Assembly: GCF_016429255.1 (NCBI RefSeq)
Contig: NZ_JAELUG010000027.1
Location: forward strand, 1-59,831
Reading direction: 5' to 3'
Length of the DNA: 59,831 nt
From: Rhizobium sp. ASV8
GTDB taxonomy: Bacteria > Pseudomonadota > Alphaproteobacteria > Rhizobiales > Rhizobiaceae
This document shows, one piece after another, positions 26,506 to 35,200 of the stretch. The first letter of the stretch is position 1; the number at the start of each line of letters is the position of its first letter. Both the position numbers and the translations under genes were made by a program. Below the pieces are notes generated by a model, which did no database searches, was not told the DNA's origin, and was given only the letters and a program-made list of their open reading frames with translations.

Positions 26506-28017
26506 TCACGCGGCAATGCCGGCCATCATCAGGCCGAGTGTTTGTTCACCGGCCTCAGCCGACTTTTCACCGACGATGTGGCCGGCGAACATGACGAGGA
26601 TACGGTCCGAAAGCGCACGGATCTCATCCAGCTCCACCGAAACCAGCAGGATAGCCTTGCCGGCGTCGCGCATCTCGATGATGCGGCGATGGATGAACTC
26701 GATGGCGCCGATGTCGACGCCGCGCGTCGGCTGGCCGATCAGCAAAGCCTTCGGGTCGCGCTCGATTTCGCGGGCGACGACGATCTTCTGCTGGTTACCG
26801 CCGGAGAAATTGGCTGTCTTCAGCCGAGCATTCGGCGGGCGGATATCGTATTTCTCGATTTTCTCGATGGCATCCTTGCGCATGGCCTCGAGATCGAGCA
26901 TCCCGCCGCGTCCGTATTTGCGGTCGCGGTGATAGCCGAGCATGGAATTCTCATATTCCTCGAATTTGAGGACGAGGCCCATGTGGTGGCGATCTTCCGG
27001 AATGTGGGCAAGGCCGAGTTCGCGCAGCGCCGCGGGATCGGCATTGCCGATCGGCTTGCCGTGCAGAAGGATTTCGCCCGACGCCGGTTTGCGAATGCCG
27101 GCGATGGCCTCCAGCAATTCCGACTGGCCGTTACCCGCAACGCCGGCAATGCCGACGATCTCGCCGGCGCGGACATCAAAGGAGACGTTGTCGACCATGG
27201 TCACGCCACGACCATCCTTGACGGTGAGATTGCGCACCGACAGCAGAACCTCGCCCGGATTGGGGGGGCTCTTTTCCACGCGCAACAGCACGCGGCGGCC
27301 GACCATCAATTCGGCCAGTTCCTCGACGGTGGTTTCCGCCGTCTTGCGGGTCGCGACCATCTCGCCACGGCGCATGACCGATACCGTATCGGTGATCGCC
27401 ATGATTTCGCGCAGCTTGTGGGTGATGAGGATGATCGTCTTGCCCTGGTCGCGCAGCACGCGGAGGATGCGGAAGAGATTGTCGGCTTCAGCCGGCGTCA
27501 GAACGCCGGTGGGCTCGTCGAGAATAAGGATCTCGGCGCCGCGATACATCGCCTTCAGAATTTCGACGCGCTGCTGCTGGCCGACGGGAAGCTCCTCGAT
27601 CAATGCATCGGGATCAACCTCGAGGCCGTAATCCTTCTCGAGCCGGCTAAGCTCGGCGCGCGTCGCAGCCACGCCCTTGGCGAGAAGCGCGCCGCCTTCG
27701 GCGCCCAGCATCACGTTTTCAAGGACGGTGAAATTGTCGACGAGCATGAAGTGCTGGTGCACCATGCCGATGCCGGCCGATATCGCCGTCTGGCTGTCGC
27801 GAATGGCAATGGGATTGCCGTTGATGCGGATCTCGCCGCTGTCGGCCTGATAGAATCCGTAGATGATCGACATGAGAGTCGATTTCCCGGCACCGTTTTC
27901 GCCGATGATCCCGTGGATCGAGCCTTTGGCGACGGTCAGGTTGATATCTTTATTGGCGTGGACAGCACCGAACTTCTTGTCGATGCCCACGAGCTCGATG
28001 GCAGGTGATTGGCTCAC
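26506..28017 (-). CDS. Nucleoside ABC transporter ATPase (two fused ABC domains)
   Basis: This 503-residue sugar/nucleoside-type ATPase has two cassettes. The first has a normal Walker A, GENGAGKST (residues 39-47), and LPVGQQQRVEILKA as signature. The second has the degenerate GVAGNGQSELL and signature NFSGGNQQKIVVA, as is typical for RbsA/NupA proteins. It starts with GTG at 28017 with a GGAG site nine bases upstream. It lies 80 bases after the BMP gene, with a long hairpin in the gap, which suggests lower expression than the binding protein. Confidence 0.94.
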   Translation of the reverse strand: MSQSPAIELVGIDKKFGAVHANKDINLTVAKGSIHGIIGENGAGKSTLMSIIYGFYQADSGEIRINGNPIAIRDSQTAISAGIGMVHQHFMLVDNFTVLENVMLGAEGGALLAKGVAATRAELSRLEKDYGLEVDPDALIEELPVGQQQRVEILKAMYRGAEILILDEPTGVLTPAEADNLFRILRVLRDQGKTIILITHKLREIMAITDTVSVMRRGEMVATRKTAETTVEELAELMVGRRVLLRVEKSPPNPGEVLLSVRNLTVKDGRGVTMVDNVSFDVRAGEIVGIAGVAGNGQSELLEAIAGIRKPASGEILLHGKPIGNADPAALRELGLAHIPEDRHHMGLVLKFEEYENSMLGYHRDRKYGRGGMLDLEAMRKDAIEKIEKYDIRPPNARLKTANFSGGNQQKIVVAREIERDPKALLIGQPTRGVDIGAIEFIHRRIIEMRDAGKAILLVSVELDEIRALSDRILVMFAGHIVGEKSAEAGEQTLGLMMAGIAA

Positions 28018-28053
28018 TATAGCAGGCTCCAGAAACCAGATTCCGGATAAGAA

Positions 28054-28089
28054 AAGGGCGTATGACGGTTTGCTTCGTCATACGCCCTT
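28054..28089 (-). terminator. Hairpin between BMP gene and ABC ATPase gene (attenuator-like terminator)
   Basis: AAGGGCGTATGACG (28054-28067) pairs perfectly with CGTCATACGCCCTT (28076-28089) around an eight-base loop. On the minus strand it is followed by TTTTCTTATCC, a passable T run. It begins nine bases after the BMP stop and 37 bases before the ATPase start. Partial termination here would set a high ratio of binding protein to membrane complex. Confidence 0.8.
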
Positions 28090-28097
28090 GTTTCATA

Positions 28098-29093
28098 TCA
28101 GTTCTTCGGGCAGGCGTTGTCGGTCAGATAGTCGTGGACCTTGACGGTGCCAGCGATGATATCGGCCCGCGCCTTGTCGACAGCAGCCTGCATGTCCGCG
28201 GTAACGAGCGGCTTGTTATTGTCGTCCATGGCGACGGTGACGCCGTCTTCCTTCAGGCCGAGGTTCTGGATACCAGCCGTGAACTTGCCGTTCTTGGCGT
28301 CGCTGAAGGCGTTGTAAACAGCGAGGTCGACGCGCTTGACGACGGAGGTCAGAACCGAACCCGGATGCAGGTAGTTCTGGTTGCTATCGACGCCGATCGA
28401 GAGCTTCTTGTTGTCGGCAGCGGTCTGCAGCACGCCGAGGCCGGTTGCGCCAGCAGCCGCGTAAACAACGTCAGCGCCCTGGTCGATCTGGTTCTTGGTG
28501 AGCTCGCCGCCGCGAACCGGGTCGTTCCAGGCAGCGCCGGTCGTGCCGGTCATGTTCTGGAAGACTTCGATCTTCGGATTGGTGGCGCGTGCACCGAGTT
28601 CATAGCCGCACTCAAACTTGCGGATCAGCGGAATGTCCATGCCGCCGACGAAGCCGACCTTGCCGGACTTCGATGCGATGGCAGCCATGACGCCGGCGAG
28701 GTAGGAGCCTTCGTTTTCCTTGAACTTGACCGAGCGAACGTTCGGCAGATCGAGGCTGTCGTCGATCAGCACGAATTCGGTCTTCGGATATTCAGCGGCA
28801 ACCTTCTGGAGGGCCGAGGTCCAGGCGAACGAAACGGCGATAACCGGATTGAAACCCTTGCTGGCGAAGTTGCGGAGCGCCTGCTCACCCTGGGTGTCGC
28901 CCGTCGGCTCGAAGTCGCGGTAAGCGATGCCGGTTTCCTTCTTGAACTTTTCGGCGCCGTTATAGGCTGCTTCGTTGAAGGACTTGTCGAACTTGCCGCC
29001 TGTACCGTAGACGATCGCCGGCTTGATGTCGGCCGCAAGCGCCGTCGCCGACATGGCAGCCAAGGCGAAAAGGGTCAGAAGGGATTTTTTCAT
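28098..29093 (-). CDS. BMP family nucleoside-binding protein of ABC importer
   Basis: This 331-residue periplasmic substrate-binding protein of the BMP/Med family has a signal peptide (MKKSLLTLFALAAMSATALA). Mature-chain motifs include GGKFDKSFNEAAYNG, FVGGMDIPLIRKFECGYELG and YAAAGATGLGVLQTA, which matches the DVVYAAAGATG pattern of purine-nucleoside binders. Relatives such as PnrA bind purine nucleosides. The ATG at 29093 is chosen because the signal starts there. The longer frame has no leader character. First gene of the nucleoside operon. Confidence 0.93.
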   Translation of the reverse strand: MKKSLLTLFALAAMSATALAADIKPAIVYGTGGKFDKSFNEAAYNGAEKFKKETGIAYRDFEPTGDTQGEQALRNFASKGFNPVIAVSFAWTSALQKVAAEYPKTEFVLIDDSLDLPNVRSVKFKENEGSYLAGVMAAIASKSGKVGFVGGMDIPLIRKFECGYELGARATNPKIEVFQNMTGTTGAAWNDPVRGGELTKNQIDQGADVVYAAAGATGLGVLQTAADNKKLSIGVDSNQNYLHPGSVLTSVVKRVDLAVYNAFSDAKNGKFTAGIQNLGLKEDGVTVAMDDNNKPLVTADMQAAVDKARADIIAGTVKVHDYLTDNACPKN

Positions 29094-29464
29094 GAGTCGC
29101 AGCCCTGTTGTTGCTATCTTGTTGGGTCCTCCCGCAAGCCCGTTAACCGGGCATGTCTGCGGAACCGCCAGCCTCCCCCGAGGCCAAGCTGGCGCGCATC
29201 CTTGCATGGCTGCATGAAAAATTCACGAGAAATTTTTCAGTTGGTAAAGATTTGTGGGAATTGCTGAAAACCTGCTCAAGGTAGCCGTTTTTTAAACGAT
29301 TTCGCTCTCAAACTGCAATTTAATCGATCAAAATGGCAGCTACCCGACAGCCTGCAACCAAGGGTCAAACAGTTTTCGACACACTCGCGGCCCCTGCGAG
29401 ACATGCGCTGACGCCGGTCCGAATTCCCGGAATGGGGCAGGATAAAACACCCTCGACAGAGAGT
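29094..29464. promoter_or_regulatory. Leader and promoter region of the nucleoside operon
   Basis: This 371-base stretch has no gene. It holds a small hairpin, GCCCG-TTAAC-CGGGC (29138-29152), and an eight-base perfect inverted repeat GAAAAATT/AATTTTTC (29216-29223 and 29231-29238, spacer seven bases) about 125 bases upstream of the BMP start. The latter is a plausible repressor operator. I do not recognise a riboswitch fold. Confidence 0.45.
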
Positions 29465-29782
29465 TCAGGCGCCTAGCCGCCCGGGTGCCGCGGGCCGCTT
29501 ATAGGCAACCATCCACAGCAGCAAGGAGAGGATCAGGAAGACGGCGAATGCCGGCTGAAACAGCAGCCATTGCATCGCCATGTCATAGAAGCGCGGGTGA
29601 ACATAATAAGCGATCGCCGAGCGAACCGTCGCCAGCGATGATGGGCTGACATCATTCCAGGCATCGCCCATCGGGGTCAACACTACCGCCGAAGAGGCGA
29701 CCGACTGAATGGAATCGATGGTTCCGGCGATAACCGCAACCACCAGCGCGACGAGGCTGGCAAAACGCAACAGGAAACGCAT
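29465..29782 (-). CDS. Small membrane protein of unknown function
   Basis: This 105-residue protein has two hydrophobic segments, residues 4-20 (LLRFASLVALVVAVIAG) and about 74-91 (FAVFLILSLLLWMVAY). A loop of about 50 residues between them is probably periplasmic and contains DAWNDVSPSSLATV. The C-terminus is Pro, Ala and Gly rich. The ATG at 29782 has GGAGGG four bases upstream, better than a GTG one codon earlier. I do not recognise the family. It is monocistronic by its surroundings, with the tRNA-Ser gene about 240 bases upstream on the other strand. Confidence 0.7.
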   Translation of the reverse strand: MRFLLRFASLVALVVAVIAGTIDSIQSVASSAVVLTPMGDAWNDVSPSSLATVRSAIAYYVHPRFYDMAMQWLLFQPAFAVFLILSLLLWMVAYKRPAAPGRLGA

Positions 29783-30018
29783 CACTCCCTCCGGATACTC
29801 ACTACTTGCAGCCCTAAAAGGGCCAATCCGTCTATCGCCGCTTCATCTATCTCCATAGATAAGTTGGCCGCAAAATAAGCGCAATGGGGGCGAGATACAG
29901 AGTTTTGCGCCGATAAGTCAAAAATCTGTCAGATTCGGGTTGATTGCTTGGAATTCATCGGTATATATCGCGCCGTTCCGACGATTTGCGCCCCGAGCGG
30001 GTGCGAAACGCCTAAGAA

Positions 30019-30108
30019 GGACAGGTGGCCGAGTGGTTTAAGGCGCACGCCTGGAACGCGTGTGTGCGTGAAAGCGTACCGTGGGTTCGAATCCCACCTT
30101 GTCCGCCA
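30019..30108 (+). tRNA. tRNA-Ser (anticodon GGA)
   Basis: This is a class II tRNA of 90 bases including an encoded CCA. The acceptor arm GGACAGG pairs with CTTGTCC, with one wobble. The anticodon arm is CACGC-CTGGAAC-GCGTG, so the anticodon GGA reads UCC/UCU serine codons. The long variable arm TGTGCGTGAAAGCGTACC precedes the T arm GTGGGTTCGAATCCCAC. No integrase or duplicated 3' end is seen nearby. Confidence 0.97.
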
Positions 30109-30411
30109 TTTGGCACCGATTTCATTAAAAAAATAAAGCGCTCGCGAGATCGCCGCTGTGGCGTCGGCTCATTTGCTTGTGCAGGAAGAATTCCAGCAGA
30201 GCATCGCAAACACCAAGGGACCGTTATCGGCCTTTCGAAAATCCGATAACAGTCCCATGAGAAAGCGTTTCGCGATGAGCCCGACAGGCAAGGCCTACTG
30301 ATAGGCCCCGGGCGGCGAGCGAGCGATGGCGCAGAATAACTCCGCTTTGCGGCCCCTGTCTTCGATCAAAGCGCCCGACACGGCCGGAAGCAGGTTCGCC
30401 TTACGATGTCC
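30109..30411. other. Intergenic region with a long inverted repeat downstream of tRNA-Ser
   Basis: No gene is visible in these 303 bases. At 30217-30256, GGGAC-c-GTTATCGG pairs with CCGATAAC-a-GTCCC (thirteen pairs, one mismatch) around a twelve-base loop. There is no T run after either arm, so it is not an obvious terminator. It could be an RNA structure or an extragenic palindrome. Confidence 0.5.
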
Positions 30412-31398
30412 TCACTTCGTCTCCGTGATGCGCGCGGCCTTTCGCGTCGGGGCCTCCGAATAACGGGCATCCATGGGCGATAGGCCGCCCGGATCGGGCT
30501 GTGTGAAGATGCCGTAGAGCTCGGGGCGGCGCCCGCGGATCCAACGTTGGCCGGTGCATTTGTCAAGCAGTGCCAGGTCCAGCTCGGCGCTGACGATCGC
30601 ATCATCGGCCGCCCAGGTTTCCGCCAGGATGCGCCCATAGGGATCGAGGATCATGGCATTCCCCGTCCGCACCTCCTCTTCGTCCTGGCCGATGCCGTTG
30701 CTGAAGATGAGGAACATGCCGTTATCGTGCGCGCGTGACGGCAGCCAGCGCATGAACCATTCGCGGCCGTTCGGCCCGCGAATTTCGTCTTCGATCGCCT
30801 GCGGATCTTCATGGCGACGAATCCACTTTTCGACCGGTATCCGCTTCATGCCGTGCGGGCTGACGGACTGGCCGCCGCCGGCCTGATGCGGCGCGATCAG
30901 AAGCTCCGCACCGAGCAAGGCCGTCGCACGGGCGTTTTCGATGAGATTGTTGTCCCAGCAGATCAGGATGCCGACGCGGATGTCCCACGGGGTATCGAAG
31001 ACGGTGTACCGATCGCCGCTCGATATGGCGCGGTGCTCCCAGGCATGAAGTTTGCGATGGCAGTGAATCTGTCCATCTGGCAGACACATCGCATAGGAAT
31101 TGTAGACTGCGTCATCGTCGCCAATCTCCAGGAAGCCAGCGCCGATGCCGATGCCGAGTTCTCGCGCCAGCCCGGCGACGTAAGAGATGGACGGACCGGA
31201 GAGCGGCTCGGCGAGCGCACGGATAGCCGCGGCGTCTAGCTTGGGAACGTGCCAGTAGCCGCAGATACACATCTCCGGAAACACCACCAGCTGACTGCCG
31301 TCGTTAGCCGCTTGCCGCGCAAGGGTGGTGAGGCGGTCGAGGTTGTAGGCCTTGTCACTCGCCCGATGCTGAAACTGGACGGAAGATACTTTCAACAT
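30412..31398 (-). CDS. Nitrilase/carbon-nitrogen hydrolase family protein
   Basis: This 328-residue protein carries the catalytic triad of the nitrilase superfamily: Glu42 (VVFPEM), Lys116 (HRKLHAWE) and Cys147 (GILICWDNN). The family includes aliphatic amidases, carbamoylases and nitrilases. The exact substrate is not evident. The start is the ATG at 31398 with an AGGAG site somewhat far upstream. It is divergent from the LysR gene at 31499 with a 100-base gap, the classic layout for LysR control of the facing enzyme gene. Confidence 0.9.
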   Translation of the reverse strand: MLKVSSVQFQHRASDKAYNLDRLTTLARQAANDGSQLVVFPEMCICGYWHVPKLDAAAIRALAEPLSGPSISYVAGLARELGIGIGAGFLEIGDDDAVYNSYAMCLPDGQIHCHRKLHAWEHRAISSGDRYTVFDTPWDIRVGILICWDNNLIENARATALLGAELLIAPHQAGGGQSVSPHGMKRIPVEKWIRRHEDPQAIEDEIRGPNGREWFMRWLPSRAHDNGMFLIFSNGIGQDEEEVRTGNAMILDPYGRILAETWAADDAIVSAELDLALLDKCTGQRWIRGRRPELYGIFTQPDPGGLSPMDARYSEAPTRKAARITETK

Positions 31399-31498
31399 GA
31401 TCGTTGTTGCTCCTGATGTCTTGTGTCTGAGAGCAATTTGACCATAGAGCTTTCATTCCGTAAAATGAGATCTTCGATGCATTTAAGTCGTAAATCGA

Positions 31499-32395
31499 AT
31501 GGATCTTAAGTTACTCCGCTCCTTCGTCCTGCTCGCCGACGCCGGTCATTACGGCAAGGCGGCAGACAAGCTGTTTGTTACGCAATCGACCTTGTCGAAA
31601 CAGATCCAGGCCCTGGAGGCGACGGTTGGTGGAGAGCTGTTCGAGCGCGGACGACATGGCGCAAAACTGACCGTGCTCGGCAAGCTGCTCAGGAAAGAGG
31701 CGCACAAGCTGCTGCGATTGAGCGACGAGGTCGACGCCCGGATGCGCCGCGCCAATGCTGGTCTGGCCGGCCTCCTCGATATTGCGTTCGGTATTTCGAC
31801 ACTTATTCTCGCCCCTCGGCTGATTGCCGACTTCCGGGCGGCGACGCCCGACTGCCAGATCATGCTTGACGACCTCCCCTCGAGCGAGCAGCACCAGCGC
31901 CTGCTCGACGGTAGGCTCGATGCCGGCTTTTGCCGTGCCCCCGCGGATGCGGAAGGGCTATCCTTCGTGCCGTTGCTTGAGGAGCGGCTGGCGCTTGTGC
32001 TGCCGCTTGCCATGGATGAACCACCCCTGAACCGGCTATCGGCACTCAACGATCTTGGCTTCGTTGCACTATCGCCGGGTCGTGGATCGGGGCTGGATGC
32101 GCAGATCGTGCGATGGTGCGCAGCGTCACAGTTCGAGCCGCGTATCATTCAATATGCCGACGATATACTGACTGTCCATGCCGTCGTCGCCGCCGGACTG
32201 GGAGCGGCGTTCCTTCCCTTGCAGGGTGTGGAAGCACTGGGCGGGCGTACGAGGCAATGGCAGCTGTCCGGCCCGGAATCTCGCTGGCCGGTTGGCTTGT
32301 GCTGGCGCAGCAACGACAAAAACCCGCTGCTGATGCGATTCGTCGATCATATTGCGCGCCAGGGCTCACTGATTGAGAGCCCTGGCAAGTCTTAG
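31499..32395 (+). CDS. LysR family transcriptional regulator
   Basis: This 298-residue protein has an N-terminal winged helix-turn-helix (residues 2-60, LLRSFVLLADAGHYGKAADK and FVTQSTLSKQIQALE). The effector-binding domain at about 90-290 has two periplasmic-binding-like lobes. The start is the ATG at 31499. It probably regulates the divergent nitrilase gene and itself. The inducer is unknown. Confidence 0.93.
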   Translation: MDLKLLRSFVLLADAGHYGKAADKLFVTQSTLSKQIQALEATVGGELFERGRHGAKLTVLGKLLRKEAHKLLRLSDEVDARMRRANAGLAGLLDIAFGISTLILAPRLIADFRAATPDCQIMLDDLPSSEQHQRLLDGRLDAGFCRAPADAEGLSFVPLLEERLALVLPLAMDEPPLNRLSALNDLGFVALSPGRGSGLDAQIVRWCAASQFEPRIIQYADDILTVHAVVAAGLGAAFLPLQGVEALGGRTRQWQLSGPESRWPVGLCWRSNDKNPLLMRFVDHIARQGSLIESPGKS

Positions 32396-32496
32396 CAGCA
32401 TCCGCGTCTAGGCCAGTCTGGAGTAGACGCGGCATAAGATTGGCTTTTGATCTCCTCCGGCAGGCTACCCCTAGCCGGGCTTGGAGATGAACAGTG

Positions 32497-33399
32497 TCAC
32501 GCGCCGGCCAGCCGCAATTCGGCGAGATCGTCAAGCAGCTTCGGGCCAGTCGGCTCCCAGCCCAGTTTTTGCCGCGTCTTGGCGCTGGAGGCAGGCATAT
32601 CGTGGCCGGCGAATAAGGACAGCCAACCGAAATAATTCCCGGCTTCTTCCTTGTCGACGGATTTGACCGGCAGGTTCAGGCGACGACCGATAGTTTCGAC
32701 AATATCGCGCATCGGCACACCCTCTTCCCCCACCGCATGATATCTGGCGCCCGGTTCTGCACGTTCGACAACGAGGCGATAGAGACGAGCGACGTCGGAA
32801 AAATGCGCGGCCGGCCAACGGCTTTGCCCGTCTCCAACATAGGCGCACACGCCCTTTTGCCTGTATATCTCGATCAAAGGCGTTATGAGCCCCTGAGTGA
32901 CGGGATCATGCACCTGCGGCAGGCGCACGACCGAAACGTTGACGCCGATCTCGCTGGCGAGGATTGCCGCCTCCTCGGAGGCTGCCCGGGGGTGCTTGTC
33001 CGAACCGACGATCGCGTTGTCTTCCCTGGCGGGTTCGCCCGGCACGGTATTGGCAATCGGCGTTCCCGAGGTGATCACAAGCGGCCGGGCGGAACCCGCA
33101 AGCGCCATGGCAAGCGTCGCGATGACGCGGCGATCGTCCTCGCAATTCGCGGCAAATCTCGAGAAATCGTGGTTGAAGGCGAGATGGATGACACCATCGG
33201 ACTGCGAAGCGCCGCTCTTGAGAACCTCCATATCCTCAAGTGTTCCATGAAGAACCTCGGCGCCGGCAGCAGCGAGCGCCGCCCCTTTCTCCTGGGAGCG
33301 GCAAAGGCCGAGCACCTGATGGCCGGCTGCGATCAGCTCCCTGACGACATTCGAACCGATATTTCCGGTGGCGCCAGTTACGAATACACGCATGAACAT
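32497..33399 (-). CDS. NAD(P)-dependent extended SDR / epimerase-like oxidoreductase
   Basis: In this 300-residue protein the Rossmann motif is VTGATGNIGSNVV (residues 7-19), the extended or atypical SDR form TGxxGxxG. The segment LVITSGTPIA follows at about 110. The canonical YxxxK is not evident, which suggests an atypical SDR. The start may be the ATG at 33399 or at 33393. AAGGAG is only three bases from the first and nine from the second. It is divergent from the XRE-type regulator at 33487, its likely controller. Function beyond nucleotide-binding oxidoreductase is not assignable. Confidence 0.88.
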   Translation of the reverse strand: MFMRVFVTGATGNIGSNVVRELIAAGHQVLGLCRSQEKGAALAAAGAEVLHGTLEDMEVLKSGASQSDGVIHLAFNHDFSRFAANCEDDRRVIATLAMALAGSARPLVITSGTPIANTVPGEPAREDNAIVGSDKHPRAASEEAAILASEIGVNVSVVRLPQVHDPVTQGLITPLIEIYRQKGVCAYVGDGQSRWPAAHFSDVARLYRLVVERAEPGARYHAVGEEGVPMRDIVETIGRRLNLPVKSVDKEEAGNYFGWLSLFAGHDMPASSAKTRQKLGWEPTGPKLLDDLAELRLAGA

Positions 33400-33486
33400 A
33401 GTCTCCTTTTTTCGTTGGAGACAAATCTGAGCTTATCGCTTATTCTGGTAAAGTAGTGACCTTATCATAGTAAAAGCACTAACAGG

Positions 33487-34365
33487 ATGACCGACCTGCT
33501 CGACACTGAGAACCTGCTCGGAACCTATCTCAGGGACCGACGCTCCAAACTCGATCCATCCGTCCTCGGCTTTGCTTCGGAACGACGGCGGACGCCCGGA
33601 CTGCGGCGCGAGGAAGTGGCGCAGCGCGCCAATATCAGCCCGACATGGTATACATGGCTGGAACAGGGCCGCGGCGGCGCGCCCTCGGCTGACGTGCTCG
33701 ACCGGATCGCTCGCGCGCTGATGCTGACGGAAGTGGAGCGGGAGCATCTGTTCCTGCTCGGTCTCGGCCGGCCGCCCGAAGCGCATTATCGCAGGAATGA
33801 CAGCGTGACGCCGCGGCTTCAGCGCGTGCTCGATGCCCTCGAACCGTGCCCGGCCCTTATCCGAACCGCCACCTGGGACGTCATCGCCTGGAATCAGGCG
33901 TCGCGCGTGATGCTGGTCGATTACGAATCCCTGCCGCCGGACAAGCGCAATATTCTGCGTTTCATCTTCCTCGATCCGCGCGCCCGCGCCGCGCAATATG
34001 ACTGGGAAAGCGTGGCGCGCTTCACCCTGGGCGCATTCCGTATCGATGCGGCCCGCGCGGGCGCTGCGACCCAGATCGAACCCTTCGTCGCCGAAATGTG
34101 CCGCCTCAGCCCCGAATTCAGAGCCATGTGGCGGGATAACGATGTTCCCGGCACGCACACCGAAGCCGTCAAGCATATACGCCATCCGGTTCTCGGCCCG
34201 CTCTCGTTTGAATACTCGGCCTTCTCGGTCGACGGGCGAACGGATCTGAGCATGGTCGTCTACAATCCGGCAACGCCCGAGGACGCTGAGCGGATCAAAT
34301 CGCTGCTGTCTGCCCCCGCCTCGGACTTCGTCACTGAAGGACCTTGGCACGCCTTAAGATCCTGA
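33487..34365 (+). CDS. XRE-family regulator with MmyB-like ligand-binding domain
   Basis: This 292-residue protein has a helix-turn-helix of the XRE type at about residues 12-85, with the subgroup hallmark RRRTPGLRREEVAQRANIS followed by WYTWLEQGR. A C-terminal MmyB-like domain (about 105-275), a PAS-like fold known to bind fatty acid-like ligands in relatives, follows. It is divergent from the SDR gene with an 87-base gap. This pairing with an SDR is common for the subgroup and suggests control of it. The methyltransferase gene follows 65 bases downstream. Confidence 0.92.
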   Translation: MTDLLDTENLLGTYLRDRRSKLDPSVLGFASERRRTPGLRREEVAQRANISPTWYTWLEQGRGGAPSADVLDRIARALMLTEVEREHLFLLGLGRPPEAHYRRNDSVTPRLQRVLDALEPCPALIRTATWDVIAWNQASRVMLVDYESLPPDKRNILRFIFLDPRARAAQYDWESVARFTLGAFRIDAARAGAATQIEPFVAEMCRLSPEFRAMWRDNDVPGTHTEAVKHIRHPVLGPLSFEYSAFSVDGRTDLSMVVYNPATPEDAERIKSLLSAPASDFVTEGPWHALRS

Positions 34366-34430
34366 CGGCCTTTGTCGCGATGGGAGCGGGCTGGAATGCC
34401 GAAGAGCGATAATCGGGAAAGACGACCTTC

Positions 34431-35069
34431 ATGAGCACAGCGAGCGACGCCCGTTTCTGGGATCGGGCCTCACGCAATTACGCCAGGGGCGCTATCGCGG
34501 ATCAGGCAGCATACGAGCGGACGCTCGGCCGCACTCGAGCCTTGCTTGTGGCGGGCGATAGAGTGCTGGAGCTTGGCTGCGGCACCGGAACGACCGCGCT
34601 CCAACTCGCGAGCGGCGTTCGAGAATATCTTGCGACGGATATCTCCTCAGAAATGATCGCAATCGCCAATGAGCGATATATCGCCGAGCCGATACCGACT
34701 CTTGTCTTCAGGGTCGCGACCGCCGAAACGATCGCGCCCGGCCCGGCGCAATTCGATGCCGTTCTCGGATTCAACTATTTGCATCTCGTCCGCGATCTCT
34801 CCGGCACGCTTCGTCAGATTCACGGCTTGCTTGCTACGGAGGGCTTGTTGATCTCCAAGACCCCCTGCGTCGGCGAGATGAATCCGCTCATTCGGCTGGC
34901 GCTGCTGCCCGCGATGCGTGCGCTCGGCAAGGCACCCTATGCCGGCGTTTTCCGGGCATCAGAACTCGCGGCGCAAATATCTGCCGCAGGCTTCGACATT
35001 CTCGCCATGGAAAACCATGCGACAAAGGGAGATGACATCAGCCCTTACATCGTGGCCCGCAAGAGATAA
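34431..35069 (+). CDS. Class I SAM-dependent methyltransferase
   Basis: This 212-residue protein has motif I VLELGCGTGT (residues 45-54), then an acidic residue at the end of strand two in YLATDISSEMI (Asp70 region), and AQFDAVLGFNYLHLV as the motif IV/V area. It has the seven-strand fold with a methyltransferase-11/25-like core. The substrate could be a small molecule, for example a lipid or quinone-like compound, but this is not determinable. The ribosome site is weak. It follows the XRE gene on the same strand, perhaps in one transcript. Confidence 0.86.
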   Translation: MSTASDARFWDRASRNYARGAIADQAAYERTLGRTRALLVAGDRVLELGCGTGTTALQLASGVREYLATDISSEMIAIANERYIAEPIPTLVFRVATAETIAPGPAQFDAVLGFNYLHLVRDLSGTLRQIHGLLATEGLLISKTPCVGEMNPLIRLALLPAMRALGKAPYAGVFRASELAAQISAAGFDILAMENHATKGDDISPYIVARKR

Positions 35070-35171
35070 GTGGGCAGGTTGGCCTCGCATCTTTCGATTG
35101 ACGCCGACGCCGCGTCTGCCGTAAACCTCACCTGTCGAAAATGGCTGGCTTGGTCTCGGTAGGCCCAGGCC

Positions 35172-35188
35172 CTTCTCCCTGGGAGAAG
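35172..35188. repeat. Short perfect palindrome
   Basis: CTTCTCCC and GGGAGAAG (35172-35179, 35181-35188) are separated by one base. It lies just upstream of the RIME-like element in the 342-base gap between the methyltransferase and NmrA-like genes. It may be part of the same mosaic or the methyltransferase terminator, but no T run follows. Confidence 0.5.
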
Positions 35189-35200
35189 CTCTGTTCCACG

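Noticed and set aside
26461..28008. Open frame of 515 codons opposite the ABC ATPase gene
   Set aside because: Antisense shadow of a clear ABC ATPase with both cassettes. Its composition is unlike a real protein.
29094..29464. Purine riboswitch upstream of the BMP gene
   Set aside because: The leader has small dyads but not the three-way junction with its conserved loop sequences, and such riboswitches are rare in alphaproteobacteria.
30019..30411. Possible integrative element at tRNA-Ser
   Set aside because: No integrase, no relaxase and no second copy of the tRNA 3' end was seen within the window.
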